The translations under genes were made by a program, and so were the position numbers. Shown piece after piece: positions 1 through 9,106 of a stretch of DNA of 64,000 bases. The stretch comes from Sphingobacteriaceae bacterium. GTDB lineage: Bacteria; Bacteroidota; Bacteroidia; Sphingobacteriales; Sphingobacteriaceae. The DNA lies in contig CAHJWG010000005.1 in NCBI GenBank assembly GCA_903642215.1, positions 62,001 through 126,000 of the forward strand. Direction: 5' to 3'. The stretch's first letter is position 1. Every line of letters begins with the position of its first letter. The notes below the pieces were generated by a model. The model did not search any database, had not been told where the DNA came from, and was given only the letters and a program-made list of their open reading frames with translations.

Positions 1-801
1 ACTTCCGGCTATTTATCCAAAGACGGTATCCTGATCCAGGCATTTGAATGGGCCGAAGGCAGGTCGTTTTTCTACAAACTAATCCCGATTTTTATATTGA
101 TTACCAGTTGGTTAACCGCATTTTATATTTCCCGTTTGTTATTTAAAGTTTTTTGGGGAGAATCAAGATTGCAGGAAATGATCCCGACATTCCAATTTCC
201 TGCTTCCAAAGAAAATAAACTCTTTACCTGGCCGATGCTGTTTTTATCGGTATTTTGTTTGTTCCCCGTTTTCTCCTTCAACCCATTATTATACGAACAA
301 AGCTGGCTTTTTCGCGGTTTTTTGGGTGCAGATTATCTGGAACGCGAAAATATTTATCATACGGTTATTCCGGCTGCCGTTAATTTATTTACCATTCCGG
401 TTATTTATATTGCCTATTTGCGCTATGTAAAACAAGGCATCAGCTGGTTCCCGGAAACCGGTTTCCTATTCAAACTATCTTATAATCAATGGTATATTGA
501 TCGTTTTTATCAGAATTATTTAGTGAAGATTGTCCAATGGATCAGCAAAATGCTTTATCAGTTTGATCGTAAAGTAGTGGATGGATTTATAACCTTCCTT
601 ACAAAAATTACCCGATTTTTTGCTGTTTGCATCGATTGGGCTGACCGAAACCTGGTTGACGGATTAATAAATTTTATTGCTTTCCGTGTGCGCGATATTG
701 GTAGTTTTGCCCGTGGTTTCCAAACTGGGAAAGTGCAGCAATATTTGTTAACCATGCTAATTGTTGTTCTGAGTATTTATATTTTTAAGATCTTGATTTA
801 G
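1..801 (+). CDS. nuoL: NADH-quinone oxidoreductase subunit L, C-terminal part (left edge)
   Basis: The reading frame is open from base 1, so the gene starts left of the window; about 266 residues are visible. NuoL is the distal antiporter-like membrane subunit of respiratory Complex I, which couples NADH:menaquinone electron transfer to ion pumping. The first visible residues, TSGYLSKDGILIQAFEW, match the conserved GFFSKD segment of NuoL. Several hydrophobic segments follow. Then comes a long polar and amphipathic stretch around residues 160-240 (SYNQWYIDRFYQNYLV, FDRKVVDGFI), as expected for the lateral helix that runs along NuoM and NuoN, and a final membrane helix ending in IFKILI. nuoM starts 4 nt after the stop, so the genes are cotranscribed. 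The identification rests on the motif, the length of the C-terminal extension and the gene order. Confidence 0.95.
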   Translation, partial: TSGYLSKDGILIQAFEWAEGRSFFYKLIPIFILITSWLTAFYISRLLFKVFWGESRLQEMIPTFQFPASKENKLFTWPMLFLSVFCLFPVFSFNPLLYEQSWLFRGFLGADYLERENIYHTVIPAAVNLFTIPVIYIAYLRYVKQGISWFPETGFLFKLSYNQWYIDRFYQNYLVKIVQWISKMLYQFDRKVVDGFITFLTKITRFFAVCIDWADRNLVDGLINFIAFRVRDIGSFARGFQTGKVQQYLLTMLIVVLSIYIFKILI

Positions 802-805
802 GTTG

Positions 806-2404
806 ATGCACATTCTTTCGCTACTCATTTTTACGCCGCTGCTATTTGGCGTGCTGCTTTTACTGCTGCCGTCGTTCCTGCGAAACAGCTTTAAATATGT
901 GGCATTGGCTGCTACGTTGGTTCAGGTGGTTTTAAGCGGATGGATGTATTTTCAATTCAAAACCGGTGCTTCTTTTACCGGCATAAATCATGCGGATCAA
1001 TATCAGTTTGTGGAAAAAGCAAGCTGGATCAGCCTGAATTTAGGTTCGCTCGGTAAAATGCAGATCGATTATTTTGTTGGTATTGACGGGCTTTCCATCG
1101 GATTATTATTCATGTCGTCTGTTGTGATGGCCGTTGCAGCGTTGGCTTCCTGGGAAATCAAAACCAATTTAAAAGGCTTTTTTGCCTTGTTTTTATTGTT
1201 GGATATGGCCGTGATCGGTGTTTTCTGCGCGCTGGATTTCTTCCTGTTCTACATTTTTTACGAACTGATGCTCTTGCCTTTATATTTCCTGATCGGGATT
1301 TGGGGCGGCGTGCGTCGCGAATATGCAGCGATCAAATTCTTTCTGTATACTTTGTTTGGCTCCGTTTTTATGTTGCTGGTGATGATCGGTTTGTATTTTT
1401 CCGTAACCGATCCGGTAACTAAAAACCATACTTTCAACATTATCCACATGATGAATCCTGCCAATTTTGCGCAAGGTTCTGTTTTTTCGTTATCAGCGCA
1501 CCAAATGCTTTTTGGTTTGCCAGCACGTTCTTTAGCTTTTGTAGTTTTGTTTATTGCCTTTGCCATCAAAGTTCCCGTGGTTCCGCTGCACACTTGGCTG
1601 CCCGATGCGCATGTAGAAGCACCAACAGCAGTTTCTATTATTCTGGCCGGCGTTTTATTAAAAATCGGCGGCTACGGAATTTTACGGATTTGCTTCAGTA
1701 TTTTTCCGGAGGTAGCTACGGCCGGTGCTTTCTGGCTGGGTTTGCTTGGCGTAATTTCCATACTTTACGGAGCAATGAATGCTTTGGCCCAAACAGATCT
1801 CAAACGCTTAATTGCTTATTCTTCCGTATCGCACATGGGTTTTGTTTTACTGGGAATATCCTCACAAACCACCGAAGGCATCAGCGGTGCATTAATGCAA
1901 ATGCTGAGTCACGGTTTTTTATCAGCAATGCTGTTCTTTTTGGTCGGCGTTATTTACAGCCGCGTGCATGATCGTTACATCTATAATTTCCGTGGATTAG
2001 CTTCGCTGATGCCGCAATTCACAGTTTTTATCATGATCGCTTTTTTCGCCTCGCTTGGATTACCCGGATTTTCTGCTTTTATTGCCGAAGCTTTTTCGTT
2101 GATCGGTGCTTTCACTTCAGCTTCTGTAAACGGATTATTACCAAGCTGGATGGCGGTTTGCGGTTCCGTTGGAATTTTGCTGAGTGCGGCTTATTTTTTG
2201 TGGACTTTACAACGAATGTTTTTTGGGGAAACCAGGTTATCCGGCGGAGAATCCTGGAAAACTGCTTTAACGGATATTAACTTCCGTGAAAAATCAGCTT
2301 TAATCCCGCTTTCTTTATTTGCCCTGATTTTGGGTTTGCTGCCTTCGCTTGTTTTCTCCAAAATCAATGATTCTGTGTTGGCTTTGGTTCATTTATTCAG
2401 ATAA
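806..2404 (+). CDS. nuoM: NADH-quinone oxidoreductase subunit M
   Basis: Antiporter-like proton-translocating membrane subunit of Complex I, 532 residues, close to the family norm. About 14 hydrophobic segments are seen. Hallmark residues are present: the glutamate in FYELMLLPLYF (about Glu153) and the lysine in AIKVPVVPLHTWLPDAH (about Lys255), both part of the proposed proton channel. The sequence AYSSVSHMGFVLLGI is typical of the Proton_antipo_M domain. The start is ambiguous: TTG at 803 is directly followed by ATG at 806, and I take the ATG. It lies 4 nt after the nuoL stop and 3 nt before nuoN, so it sits inside the nuo operon. Confidence 0.97.
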   Translation: MHILSLLIFTPLLFGVLLLLLPSFLRNSFKYVALAATLVQVVLSGWMYFQFKTGASFTGINHADQYQFVEKASWISLNLGSLGKMQIDYFVGIDGLSIGLLFMSSVVMAVAALASWEIKTNLKGFFALFLLLDMAVIGVFCALDFFLFYIFYELMLLPLYFLIGIWGGVRREYAAIKFFLYTLFGSVFMLLVMIGLYFSVTDPVTKNHTFNIIHMMNPANFAQGSVFSLSAHQMLFGLPARSLAFVVLFIAFAIKVPVVPLHTWLPDAHVEAPTAVSIILAGVLLKIGGYGILRICFSIFPEVATAGAFWLGLLGVISILYGAMNALAQTDLKRLIAYSSVSHMGFVLLGISSQTTEGISGALMQMLSHGFLSAMLFFLVGVIYSRVHDRYIYNFRGLASLMPQFTVFIMIAFFASLGLPGFSAFIAEAFSLIGAFTSASVNGLLPSWMAVCGSVGILLSAAYFLWTLQRMFFGETRLSGGESWKTALTDINFREKSALIPLSLFALILGLLPSLVFSKINDSVLALVHLFR

Positions 2405-2407
2405 ATT

Positions 2408-3916
2408 ATGAACGAGCTGCCGATTTCCCTCACCGAACAGTTAAACAATATCCTTCAAAGCATTACTTATTTCGCTCCCGAAACAGCGTTGGCGATACTG
2501 TTTTTACTACTTATTATTACGGGTTTATTATTCAGGAACGATGCCGACTGGATTTGCAGCTCACTTTGTTTGTTAGGTTTGATTTTTGTTTTTCAGCGGG
2601 ATGTGCAGCAGTTATATTTCATCGCTTCCGGGCCAAAATTTCTGTTTGGCAGCATGCTTCTTTTACACCATGTTTCTGTGTTGTTTAAGCTGATTTTTGC
2701 CGTGCTTACTTTCCTGATCGTTGTTTATATTCCGTTGGACAGGCAGTTAAAAGTTCATCAAAAGGGTTTGAGCGATTTGTACGCCATCATTATCGCCGTC
2801 GTTTTTGGCTTACATTTAATGGCCATGTCGGTTAATTTATTGATGATTTATCTGGCTGTTGAAACGGTTTCCATCGGTTCGTACCTGCTGGTTTCTTACC
2901 ATTCCGAAAATCGATCTGTTGCCGAAGCCGGGTTAAAATACGTACTTTTTGGCTTTGCTGCCTCGGCAATTATGTTGTACGGCTTGTCTTTATTGTACAC
3001 CTTTACCGGAACGCTGGATATTTTCAATACTCATTTTGTAGATCAGCTAATCCGCATAAATCCTGTCCCGGTTTTTCTTGCTATGTTGCTGGTAATTGCC
3101 GGCATCGGTTTCAAACTGTCTTTTGTACCGATGCACTTCTGGGTTCCTGATGTTTACGAAGGTGCTTCTACGCCGGTTGTTGCTTTTCTCTCAACCTTAA
3201 CAAAAATTGCCGGTTTTGCGTTGCTGGCCAACTTTTTAACACCATTCATCTTCTTTAACAAATGGACCGCTTTTGATTTCCGGTTGTTCTTTTCCATCAT
3301 AGCCATCATCACCATGATTGTCGGAAACTTTGCGGCCGTCCTTCAAAACAATATCAAAAGGATGCTGGCTTATTCAGCTATCGGCCACACAGGTTTTGCA
3401 TTGATGGCGTTGGTTACCTTTTCACAGCAAGGCGTTTCGGCATTGCTTTTTTACCTGTCGGTTTACGCTTTGGCTAATATTGGGGCTTTAATGCTTTGCA
3501 GTTTTTATGCCGGTAAAAACAGTATGCTTATGGTTCAGGATTTACGCGGATTAGGAAAAACAGAACCTTTTGCCAGTGTTTGCTTTGTAATCCTGCTGAT
3601 CTCGCTAACGGGATTGCCAATTTCAGCCGGCTTTAATGGTAAAGTGCTGGTTTTTTCATCAGTAATCGAAGTTTATCGGCAAAGCCACAATATTTTACTT
3701 TTGGTTTTGCTGGTTACCGGAGCTGTTACCACGGTTGTTTCCTTATTTTATTACTTTAAAATTCCGTTGTATCTTTTCCTGAAACCTGCAGAAATCTCAA
3801 CCCAAAAACCAACAGGCAACAGGCAGTTTCCATTGCTGATCATCATTGGTTTACTAACTGCAATCGTGTTTTTACTGGGGATTTTTCCTTCCGTATTGGC
3901 AAATTTTATGCAGTAA
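2408..3916 (+). CDS. nuoN: NADH-quinone oxidoreductase subunit N
   Basis: Third antiporter-like membrane subunit of Complex I, 502 residues with many membrane helices. Recognisable signatures are YLAVETVSIGSYLLV (channel glutamate), FKLSFVPMHFWVPDVYEGA (lysine and PMHFWxPD motif) and AYSAIGHTGFALMALV. It is the last gene of the nuo operon, with 3 nt between the nuoM stop and its ATG. The stop codon TAA at 3914-3916 is also the first three bases of a copy of the dispersed word TAAAAACAGTAT. A second exact copy of the word lies inside the gene at 3514-3525, read as GKNSM. No hairpin terminator is evident downstream. Confidence 0.97.
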   Translation: MNELPISLTEQLNNILQSITYFAPETALAILFLLLIITGLLFRNDADWICSSLCLLGLIFVFQRDVQQLYFIASGPKFLFGSMLLLHHVSVLFKLIFAVLTFLIVVYIPLDRQLKVHQKGLSDLYAIIIAVVFGLHLMAMSVNLLMIYLAVETVSIGSYLLVSYHSENRSVAEAGLKYVLFGFAASAIMLYGLSLLYTFTGTLDIFNTHFVDQLIRINPVPVFLAMLLVIAGIGFKLSFVPMHFWVPDVYEGASTPVVAFLSTLTKIAGFALLANFLTPFIFFNKWTAFDFRLFFSIIAIITMIVGNFAAVLQNNIKRMLAYSAIGHTGFALMALVTFSQQGVSALLFYLSVYALANIGALMLCSFYAGKNSMLMVQDLRGLGKTEPFASVCFVILLISLTGLPISAGFNGKVLVFSSVIEVYRQSHNILLLVLLVTGAVTTVVSLFYYFKIPLYLFLKPAEISTQKPTGNRQFPLLIIIGLLTAIVFLLGIFPSVLANFMQ

Positions 3917-3926
3917 AAACAGTATC
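3914..3926 (+). repeat. Dispersed word TAAAAACAGTATC at the nuoN stop
   Basis: Exact copy of the second main form of the dispersed word; its first three bases are the nuoN stop codon. Confidence 0.8.
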
Positions 3927-4008
3927 GGGCAATCATCATTTTTAAGTAAGTATTGAATTAGATTTCCACCGTTTAAACATTTAAAATAGCAGTTTTCAAT
4001 ATAAGTCC

Positions 4009-4016
4009 TACTTTTG
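4009..4016 (+). promoter_or_regulatory. Predicted -7 box (TACTTTTG) of the purF-like gene
   Basis: Matches the Bacteroidota -7 consensus TAnnTTTG, 16 nt before the ATG at 4033. The -33 element is weak. A leader of about 12 nt is inferred. Confidence 0.55.
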
Positions 4017-4032
4017 CGGCTTAATTGTAATC

Positions 4033-5940
4033 ATGAGCGATCAGATTAAACACGAATGCGGAGTTGCCTTTATCCGCTTGTTAAAGCCCCTATCTTACTA
4101 TCAGGAAAAATACGGAACATCCCTTTACGGCTTAAATAAGTTGTATTTGCTGATGGAAAAACAAAATAACCGCGGCCAGGATGGCGCAGGCGTTGCTACC
4201 ATTAAGCTTGATGTTGCGCCCGGAAACCGTTACATCAGCCGCCACCGTTCTATGGCAAAAAATGCGGTTGCCGATATTTTTGAATATATCCAGAAGAAGT
4301 TTGCGGATGTGCAAAAAGAATATCCGGAGCAATTTAGCAATGCCGAATGGTTAAAAGAGCATGTTAGTTTTACAGGCGAAGTTTTGCTGGGGCATTTACG
4401 TTACGGCACGCATGGTAAAAATAGTATCGAAAACTGCCATCCGTTTTTGCGGCAAAACAACTGGATGACCCGGAATCTGGTAATTGCCGGAAACTTTAAC
4501 ATGACCAATACGGATGAATTACTGGAACAATTATTTGAATTGGGCCAGCATCCGAAAGAAAAATTAGATACCGTAACCGTTTTAGAAAAAATCGGGCATT
4601 TCCTGGATTCTGAAGTGCAGGGTTTGTTTGATCAGTACAAAAGGGAAGGATTAGATAATAATATCGAGATTACTAACCTGATTGCTAATGACTTGGATGT
4701 TGCAAAAATCCTGAAAAAGTCTGCAAAATCATGGGACGGCGGTTATACGATTGCCGGTATTTTGGGTCATGGCGATGCTTTTGTGATGCGTGACCCGGCT
4801 GGCATCCGGCCTGCTTTTTATTACATGAATGATGAAGTTGTAGTGGCAGCTTCTGAAAGGCCGGCGATACAAACGGCGTTTAATGTTCCGATAGATGCGA
4901 TCCGGGAAATTAAACCCGGGCACGCACTAATTATCAAAAAAAACGGAGAGATTTCGCAGGATCAGTTTCGCGAACCGACAGAAAAAAAATCATGTTCCTT
5001 TGAACGGATTTATTTTTCGCGCGGAAGTGATGCTTCTATTTACCGCGAGCGGAAGCAATTAGGCCGCTTGCTTTGTCCGCAGATTCTGGCTGCCGTAGAT
5101 CACGATTTGGAAAATACAGTTTTCTCCTACATTCCAAACACCGCCGAAGTTGCTTTTTACGGCATGGTAGAAGGCGTGCATAAGTACATCAAATGTTATC
5201 AGCGCGAACAATTGCTAAACCGTACCGATAAAATTACCGACGAAGAATTGAACCGCGTGCTCAGTATTTCGCCGCGGGTAGAAAAACTGGCGATAAAAGA
5301 TGTGAAGCTGCGCACATTTATTACGCAGGATGCCGACCGCTCTGAAATGGTTGCCCACGTTTACGATACCACTTATGGTTTGATCAAAAATAACCTGGAT
5401 ACGCTGGTGGTTCTGGATGATTCCATCGTTCGGGGCACTACTTTAAAGCAAAGTATTTTGCGGATTATAGATCGCCTCGGCCCAAAAAAAATTATTGTGG
5501 TTTCTTCTGCGCCGCAAATACGTTATCCGGATTGTTACGGAATAGACATGTCTCGAATGGGCGAATTTGTAGCTTTTGAAGCAGCCGTTAGTTTGCTGAA
5601 AGATAACGGCAAAGAAAGTGTGCTAAAAGAAGTATATCAGAAATGCAGGCAAAGTGCGGATATGCCAAAAGAACACGTTCAAAATTTTGTAAAGGATATT
5701 TATGAGCCTTTTTCGTATGAGCAGGTTTCGGATCGGATTGCGGAAATTATCACCCCAAAAGAAATCAAAGCCAAAGTTCAGGTGATTTATCAAACGCTGG
5801 ATAGTTTACACAAAGCTTGTCCGGATCATTTGGGCGACTGGTATTTCTCCGGAAATTACCCAACTCCCGGAGGAAATAAGGTGGTAAACAAAGCATTTTT
5901 GAATTGGATGGAAGGTAAAAATCAGCGTGCTTACATGTAA
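4033..5940 (+). CDS. Long PurF-like amidophosphoribosyltransferase (class II glutamine amidotransferase)
   Basis: 635 residues, about 130 longer than ordinary PurF. The N-terminal half is a class II (Ntn) glutaminase: candidate nucleophile Cys9 in HECGVAFI, then NNRGQDGAGV and GHLRYGTHGK. The C-terminal half has the type I phosphoribosyltransferase loop LVVLDDSIVRGTTLKQ (about residues 456-473) and the PurF-like segment FERIYFSRGSDASIYRER. The family reaction is PRPP plus glutamine to phosphoribosylamine, the first step of purine synthesis. The C-terminal extension (about residues 540-635) and inserts in the glutaminase half are not in classical PurF. Long paralogues of this type occur in Bacteroidota beside a normal purF, so I do not assign the symbol. 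The gene stands alone with its own promoter. The family is secure; the exact physiological role is inferred. Confidence 0.85.
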   Translation: MSDQIKHECGVAFIRLLKPLSYYQEKYGTSLYGLNKLYLLMEKQNNRGQDGAGVATIKLDVAPGNRYISRHRSMAKNAVADIFEYIQKKFADVQKEYPEQFSNAEWLKEHVSFTGEVLLGHLRYGTHGKNSIENCHPFLRQNNWMTRNLVIAGNFNMTNTDELLEQLFELGQHPKEKLDTVTVLEKIGHFLDSEVQGLFDQYKREGLDNNIEITNLIANDLDVAKILKKSAKSWDGGYTIAGILGHGDAFVMRDPAGIRPAFYYMNDEVVVAASERPAIQTAFNVPIDAIREIKPGHALIIKKNGEISQDQFREPTEKKSCSFERIYFSRGSDASIYRERKQLGRLLCPQILAAVDHDLENTVFSYIPNTAEVAFYGMVEGVHKYIKCYQREQLLNRTDKITDEELNRVLSISPRVEKLAIKDVKLRTFITQDADRSEMVAHVYDTTYGLIKNNLDTLVVLDDSIVRGTTLKQSILRIIDRLGPKKIIVVSSAPQIRYPDCYGIDMSRMGEFVAFEAAVSLLKDNGKESVLKEVYQKCRQSADMPKEHVQNFVKDIYEPFSYEQVSDRIAEIITPKEIKAKVQVIYQTLDSLHKACPDHLGDWYFSGNYPTPGGNKVVNKAFLNWMEGKNQRAYM

Positions 5941-5986
5941 TTGAAGAGTAGGTTTAAGGTTACCCGTTTTTGAAAGGATATTTTTT

Positions 5987-6084
5987 GTCATGCCGAACTT
6001 GTTTCGGCATCCCGCAAGCAAAGTTTAAAATTTAGTATCAGTGGTTATCTTTCTGATGGGATGCCGAAACAAGTTCGGCATGAC
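5987..6084. repeat. REP-like inverted repeat pair (27-bp arms)
   Basis: The left arm at 5987-6013 and right arm at 6058-6084 are perfect reverse complements (27 of 27), separated by 44 bp. Each arm is itself a small hairpin: ATGCCGAA, a CTTGT loop, TTCGGCAT. It sits between the convergent purF-like and lysE-like genes and could act as a bidirectional terminator. Related elements are at 14885-14967 and 61819-61901. Confidence 0.9.
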
Positions 6085-6154
6085 AGAACAATTCAAACTT
6101 TTTCCGAACGCTTCTAATTTGAGGTACAGAATTAATTATAAATCTTCATGCTGA

Positions 6155-6177
6155 TTTTAGGTTGATAAAAGAAGCAT
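6155..6177 (+). repeat. Dispersed word with TTTTAGG arm at the lysE stop
   Basis: TTTTAGGTTGA followed by TAAAAGAAGCAT. On the minus strand the LysE-family stop TGA (6177-6179) overlaps the end of the word. Confidence 0.8.
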
Positions 6178-6836
6178 CAGTTAGTAGAAGGCATCCCCGA
6201 AAATACAAAATGGGTAACCAGCCGGTCTAAAATAATAAAAGCTGCAATAATGAGTGCAATCCCGGCAACTAAATTTAATTTGTGGATCAGTTTTACAGAA
6301 ATCCGGTCGCGGAGTTTATTGGCGTAGAAAGCTTTGGTTATATCCGCCCCGAATTGCACAATCAGGATTGTTAAAAACATAATTACCATTTTAAGCTGCC
6401 GGTGTTCAATGCCTGTATGATAAACGGTGCTGGCCGTACCGATAACGGTAATCCAATGAAATAAAAGTGTTGGATTGAAGATGCACATCAAAAATCCTTT
6501 AAAAAAGTAGCCGGTACGATTAATACTTGCCGGCGTATGCGCATTGTAATTTACATCTGCTTTTTTTAACATATAAAAAATGCCGATACCGAATAAAATG
6601 ATGCTTCCGGCAATGCCCAACCAAATTTTTAACCGCGGGGAAATATCGAATAACTGCGAACCGAAGATGATTGTGCCCACAAATACCACATCGCTTACTA
6701 CAACACCTAATGCCAAGGAAACGCCGGCATGGAAACCCTTTTCGATGCTGGTTTTGATGAGTGCAAAAAATACAGGCCCGGTAAGAAAAGTTAATACAAA
6801 GCCGATGCCGATACCAGAAATGACAGCTTCAATCAT
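6177..6836 (-). CDS. LysE/RhtB-family amino-acid exporter
   Basis: 219 residues with about six hydrophobic segments, the normal size and topology for the LysE/RhtB translocator family. It begins MIEAVISGIGIGFVLTFLTG followed by PVFFALIKTSIEKGF, the conserved N-terminal pattern (GP then a charged loop). The family exports amino acids such as lysine, threonine or homoserine lactones; the substrate cannot be read from sequence. It is a single-gene unit on the minus strand, convergent with the purF-like gene and divergent from the sugar transporter. The stop codon lies in a copy of the dispersed word. Confidence 0.85.
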   Translation of the reverse strand: MIEAVISGIGIGFVLTFLTGPVFFALIKTSIEKGFHAGVSLALGVVVSDVVFVGTIIFGSQLFDISPRLKIWLGIAGSIILFGIGIFYMLKKADVNYNAHTPASINRTGYFFKGFLMCIFNPTLLFHWITVIGTASTVYHTGIEHRQLKMVIMFLTILIVQFGADITKAFYANKLRDRISVKLIHKLNLVAGIALIIAAFIILDRLVTHFVFSGMPSTN

Positions 6837-7013
6837 TAACGCAGCCTTTGTAAATTTTGATAAACATGAATGCCAATATGCAATTTTATTGTAGAAACTG
6901 CTTATAAAACGTTGCAGCTACGATATTGTGCATAAAAGTATCAATATATTTATAAAAATACTTTTATGTTCGCATCAAAATACTTTAAGTTTACAACAAC
7001 CAATTTTTAACTA

Positions 7014-8621
7014 ATGGATCAGCCTTCAACCAAAAGCTATGCTTCGGCGTTATACTCTTTAATTACTGTTTTCTTTTTCTGGGGATTTTTGGCTGCATCC
7101 AACGGCGTATTTATCCCTTTTTGTAAAACCCATTTCGAGCTTACCCAATTTGAATCACAACTGATAGATTTTACTTTTTACGGAGGTTATTTTATCGGTT
7201 CCCTGATATTGTATTTTGTTTCGCAGTTAACCAAAGTTGATCTGCTGAATAAAATAGGATATAAAAACGGTATTATTTATGGTTTGCTGATTTCTACGGT
7301 TGGTGCTTTGGCCATGGTGCCGGCTATAAATAACGGTCATTTTGCTTTTATCCTGAGTGCCTTTTTTATTGTAGCCGTTGGTTTTTCTTTACAGCAAACG
7401 GCTGCTAACCCGTTTGTGGTAGCATTAGGCCCGCCGGAAAGCGGTTCTCACCGATTAAATTTTGCCGGTGGTGTTAACAACTTCGGCGGTTTGCTGGGGC
7501 CGATTATCGTAAGCGTTGTGCTTTTTGGTTCATCCCGAAGCGACAGTACCAGTACGGTTAGCATTACATCGGTAAATAACCTGTATTTTATTCTGGCAGC
7601 TTTATTTTTGGCTGTAGCCTTATTTTACAAATTTTCCAATCTCCCGCAAATCAACAGTACTGAAAACGTAAAGCCAAGCACGCGTTCTAATGCTCCGTTA
7701 TTGTTTATTACGCTTGGTTTTTTAATGATCCTGGTTGCTAATCCTTTAGAAAAACTAACCAGTTTCAGTAATGCTTATTTTATTTATTCGGCTTTGGCAA
7801 TCATTCTTTTATCGATCATTTATGTATTGGTTGCGCCTAAAAATAACCCTGAAAGCTGGGGCGCGATGCAATATCCGCAGCTGGTTTTAGGCATGTTAGC
7901 CATATTTACTTATGTTGGGGTAGAAGTAACCGTGCAAAGTAATATGGGTGCTTTACTTAAGCTGCCGGCTTTTGGCGGATACGCAGATTCTGACATTAAA
8001 CCATTTATTTCACTTTACTGGGGTAGTTTAATGATTGGCAGGTGGACGGGTGCAATCAGTGCTTTTAAATTATCAAAAGCAGCAAAAAATATTTTAACTG
8101 TTGTTGTCCCTTTTATTGCGTTTGGTATCGTATTGCTGTTTAATCATTTTTCTGGTACCGATGTAAGTAATTTATATATGTACGGCGTTTGCGTAGCGGT
8201 TTTGGTTGTCGCTTTCTTTTTAGGGCAGGAAAAACCGACACGTGTACTAATGATATTTGGTTTGCTGGGTGTTTTAGCCATGATTACAGGTTTATTAACC
8301 ACCGGACAAGTTGCCATTTATGCTTTTTTAAGCGGCGGATTATGCTGTTCGATCATGTTCCCAAGTATATTCTCGCTGGCAGTTGCCGGTTTGGGGAAAT
8401 ATACCAGTCAGGGTTCTGCTTTTTTAATTATGATGATTTTAGGCGGATCAATAATTCCGCCGGTGCAGGGAATTTTAGCTGATACGGCCGGTATCCACAT
8501 CTCTTACATTGTACCGGTAATCTGTTTTGCTTACATCACATTCTTTGCGGTAAGGGTTAGCGGTGCGCTTAAAAAACAAGGTATCGACATGAACAGTGTT
8601 GAAGCCGCAGGCGGGCACTAA
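7014..8621 (+). CDS. FHS-family sugar:proton symporter (FucP/GluP-like MFS)
   Basis: 535 residues with about 12-14 membrane segments. The N-terminal half carries the hallmark of the fucose/glucose/galactose symporter family: [17 protein letters not shown], then [10 protein letters not shown] and [19 protein letters not shown]. It imports hexoses or deoxyhexoses by proton symport; the specific sugar is not predictable. It is longer than FucP (about 440 residues) because of extra hydrophobic segments around residues 225-280 and 385-430. An A/T-rich -7-like box (TAAGTTTA, 6986-6993) precedes it but is weak. A dCMP deaminase gene follows after 6 nt and probably shares the transcript. Confidence 0.88.
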   Translation: MDQPSTKSYASALYSLITVFFFWGFLAASNGVFIPFCKTHFELTQFESQLIDFTFYGGYFIGSLILYFVSQLTKVDLLNKIGYKNGIIYGLLISTVGALAMVPAINNGHFAFILSAFFIVAVGFSLQQTAANPFVVALGPPESGSHRLNFAGGVNNFGGLLGPIIVSVVLFGSSRSDSTSTVSITSVNNLYFILAALFLAVALFYKFSNLPQINSTENVKPSTRSNAPLLFITLGFLMILVANPLEKLTSFSNAYFIYSALAIILLSIIYVLVAPKNNPESWGAMQYPQLVLGMLAIFTYVGVEVTVQSNMGALLKLPAFGGYADSDIKPFISLYWGSLMIGRWTGAISAFKLSKAAKNILTVVVPFIAFGIVLLFNHFSGTDVSNLYMYGVCVAVLVVAFFLGQEKPTRVLMIFGLLGVLAMITGLLTTGQVAIYAFLSGGLCCSIMFPSIFSLAVAGLGKYTSQGSAFLIMMILGGSIIPPVQGILADTAGIHISYIVPVICFAYITFFAVRVSGALKKQGIDMNSVEAAGGH

Positions 8622-8627
8622 TTTTTT

Positions 8628-9089
8628 ATGCCTAAAAAAAGCTTCGATACTATTTTTATGCATTTGGCTGATGATCTGGCTTCGCGCTCACATTGCGTGA
8701 AAGCCCAGGTTGGTGCTGTTTTAACAAAAGATACACGCATTATTTCCATCGGTTATAACGGGCCGCCGGCCGGAACGCATAATTGTGATGAAGAATGGCC
8801 GGATCATGGTTGCGAGCGTGATTCTAAAGGCAGTTGCTCTTTAGCTTTGCATGCGGAGCAAAACGCCATATTATACGCCGTAAAAAACGGTGCAAATTTG
8901 GAAGGGGCAACTTTGTACGTTACGCTTTCGCCTTGTTTACCTTGTGCAAGGTTGATTTTTTCCGCAGGAATTGTTGCTGTTTTCTACTTAAAATCTTATG
9001 CTGCTTATAAAGGTTTATCTGCGGATGAAGGAGTGGATTTTTTAAACCGGTTTGGCGTATCCGCAAAACAATACACAATTACAGCATAA
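8628..9089 (+). CDS. dCMP deaminase (ComEB-like)
   Basis: 153 residues, zinc-dependent deoxycytidylate deaminase that converts dCMP to dUMP for dTMP synthesis. Zinc ligands are visible: histidine and catalytic glutamate in ALHAEQNAI (about residues 73-82) and the two cysteines in LSPCLPCARL (about 101-110). The N-terminal CVKAQVGAVLTKDTRI and GYNGPPAGTHNC segments are typical, with an extra cysteine set as in ComEB/T4-type enzymes. The start ATG at 8628 is 6 nt after the transporter stop. It faces cmk, another pyrimidine nucleotide enzyme, end to end, with a dispersed word between the stops. Confidence 0.92.
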   Translation: MPKKSFDTIFMHLADDLASRSHCVKAQVGAVLTKDTRIISIGYNGPPAGTHNCDEEWPDHGCERDSKGSCSLALHAEQNAILYAVKNGANLEGATLYVTLSPCLPCARLIFSAGIVAVFYLKSYAAYKGLSADEGVDFLNRFGVSAKQYTITA

Positions 9090-9093
9090 TTTC

Positions 9094-9106
9094 GATACTG
9101 TTTTTA
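9094..9106 (-). repeat. Dispersed word TAAAAACAGTATC at the cmk stop
   Basis: Exact copy on the minus strand. Its TAA (9104-9106) is the cmk stop codon, and it begins 4 nt after the deaminase stop. Confidence 0.8.

Noticed and set aside
1594..1971. Frame of 125 codons inside nuoM
   Set aside because: Fully overlapped by nuoM with its conserved motifs; composition is unlike a real protein.
5806..6021. Minus-strand frame reading through the REP arm (RNKFGMT peptide)
   Set aside because: The peptide is the translation of the REP core; the same RNKFG text appears in the other arms and is not a gene.
6837..7013. Promoter boxes for the LysE-family and sugar transporter genes
   Set aside because: Only weak matches to TAnnTTTG (for example TAAGTTTA at 6986) were found, so no confident promoter is called.
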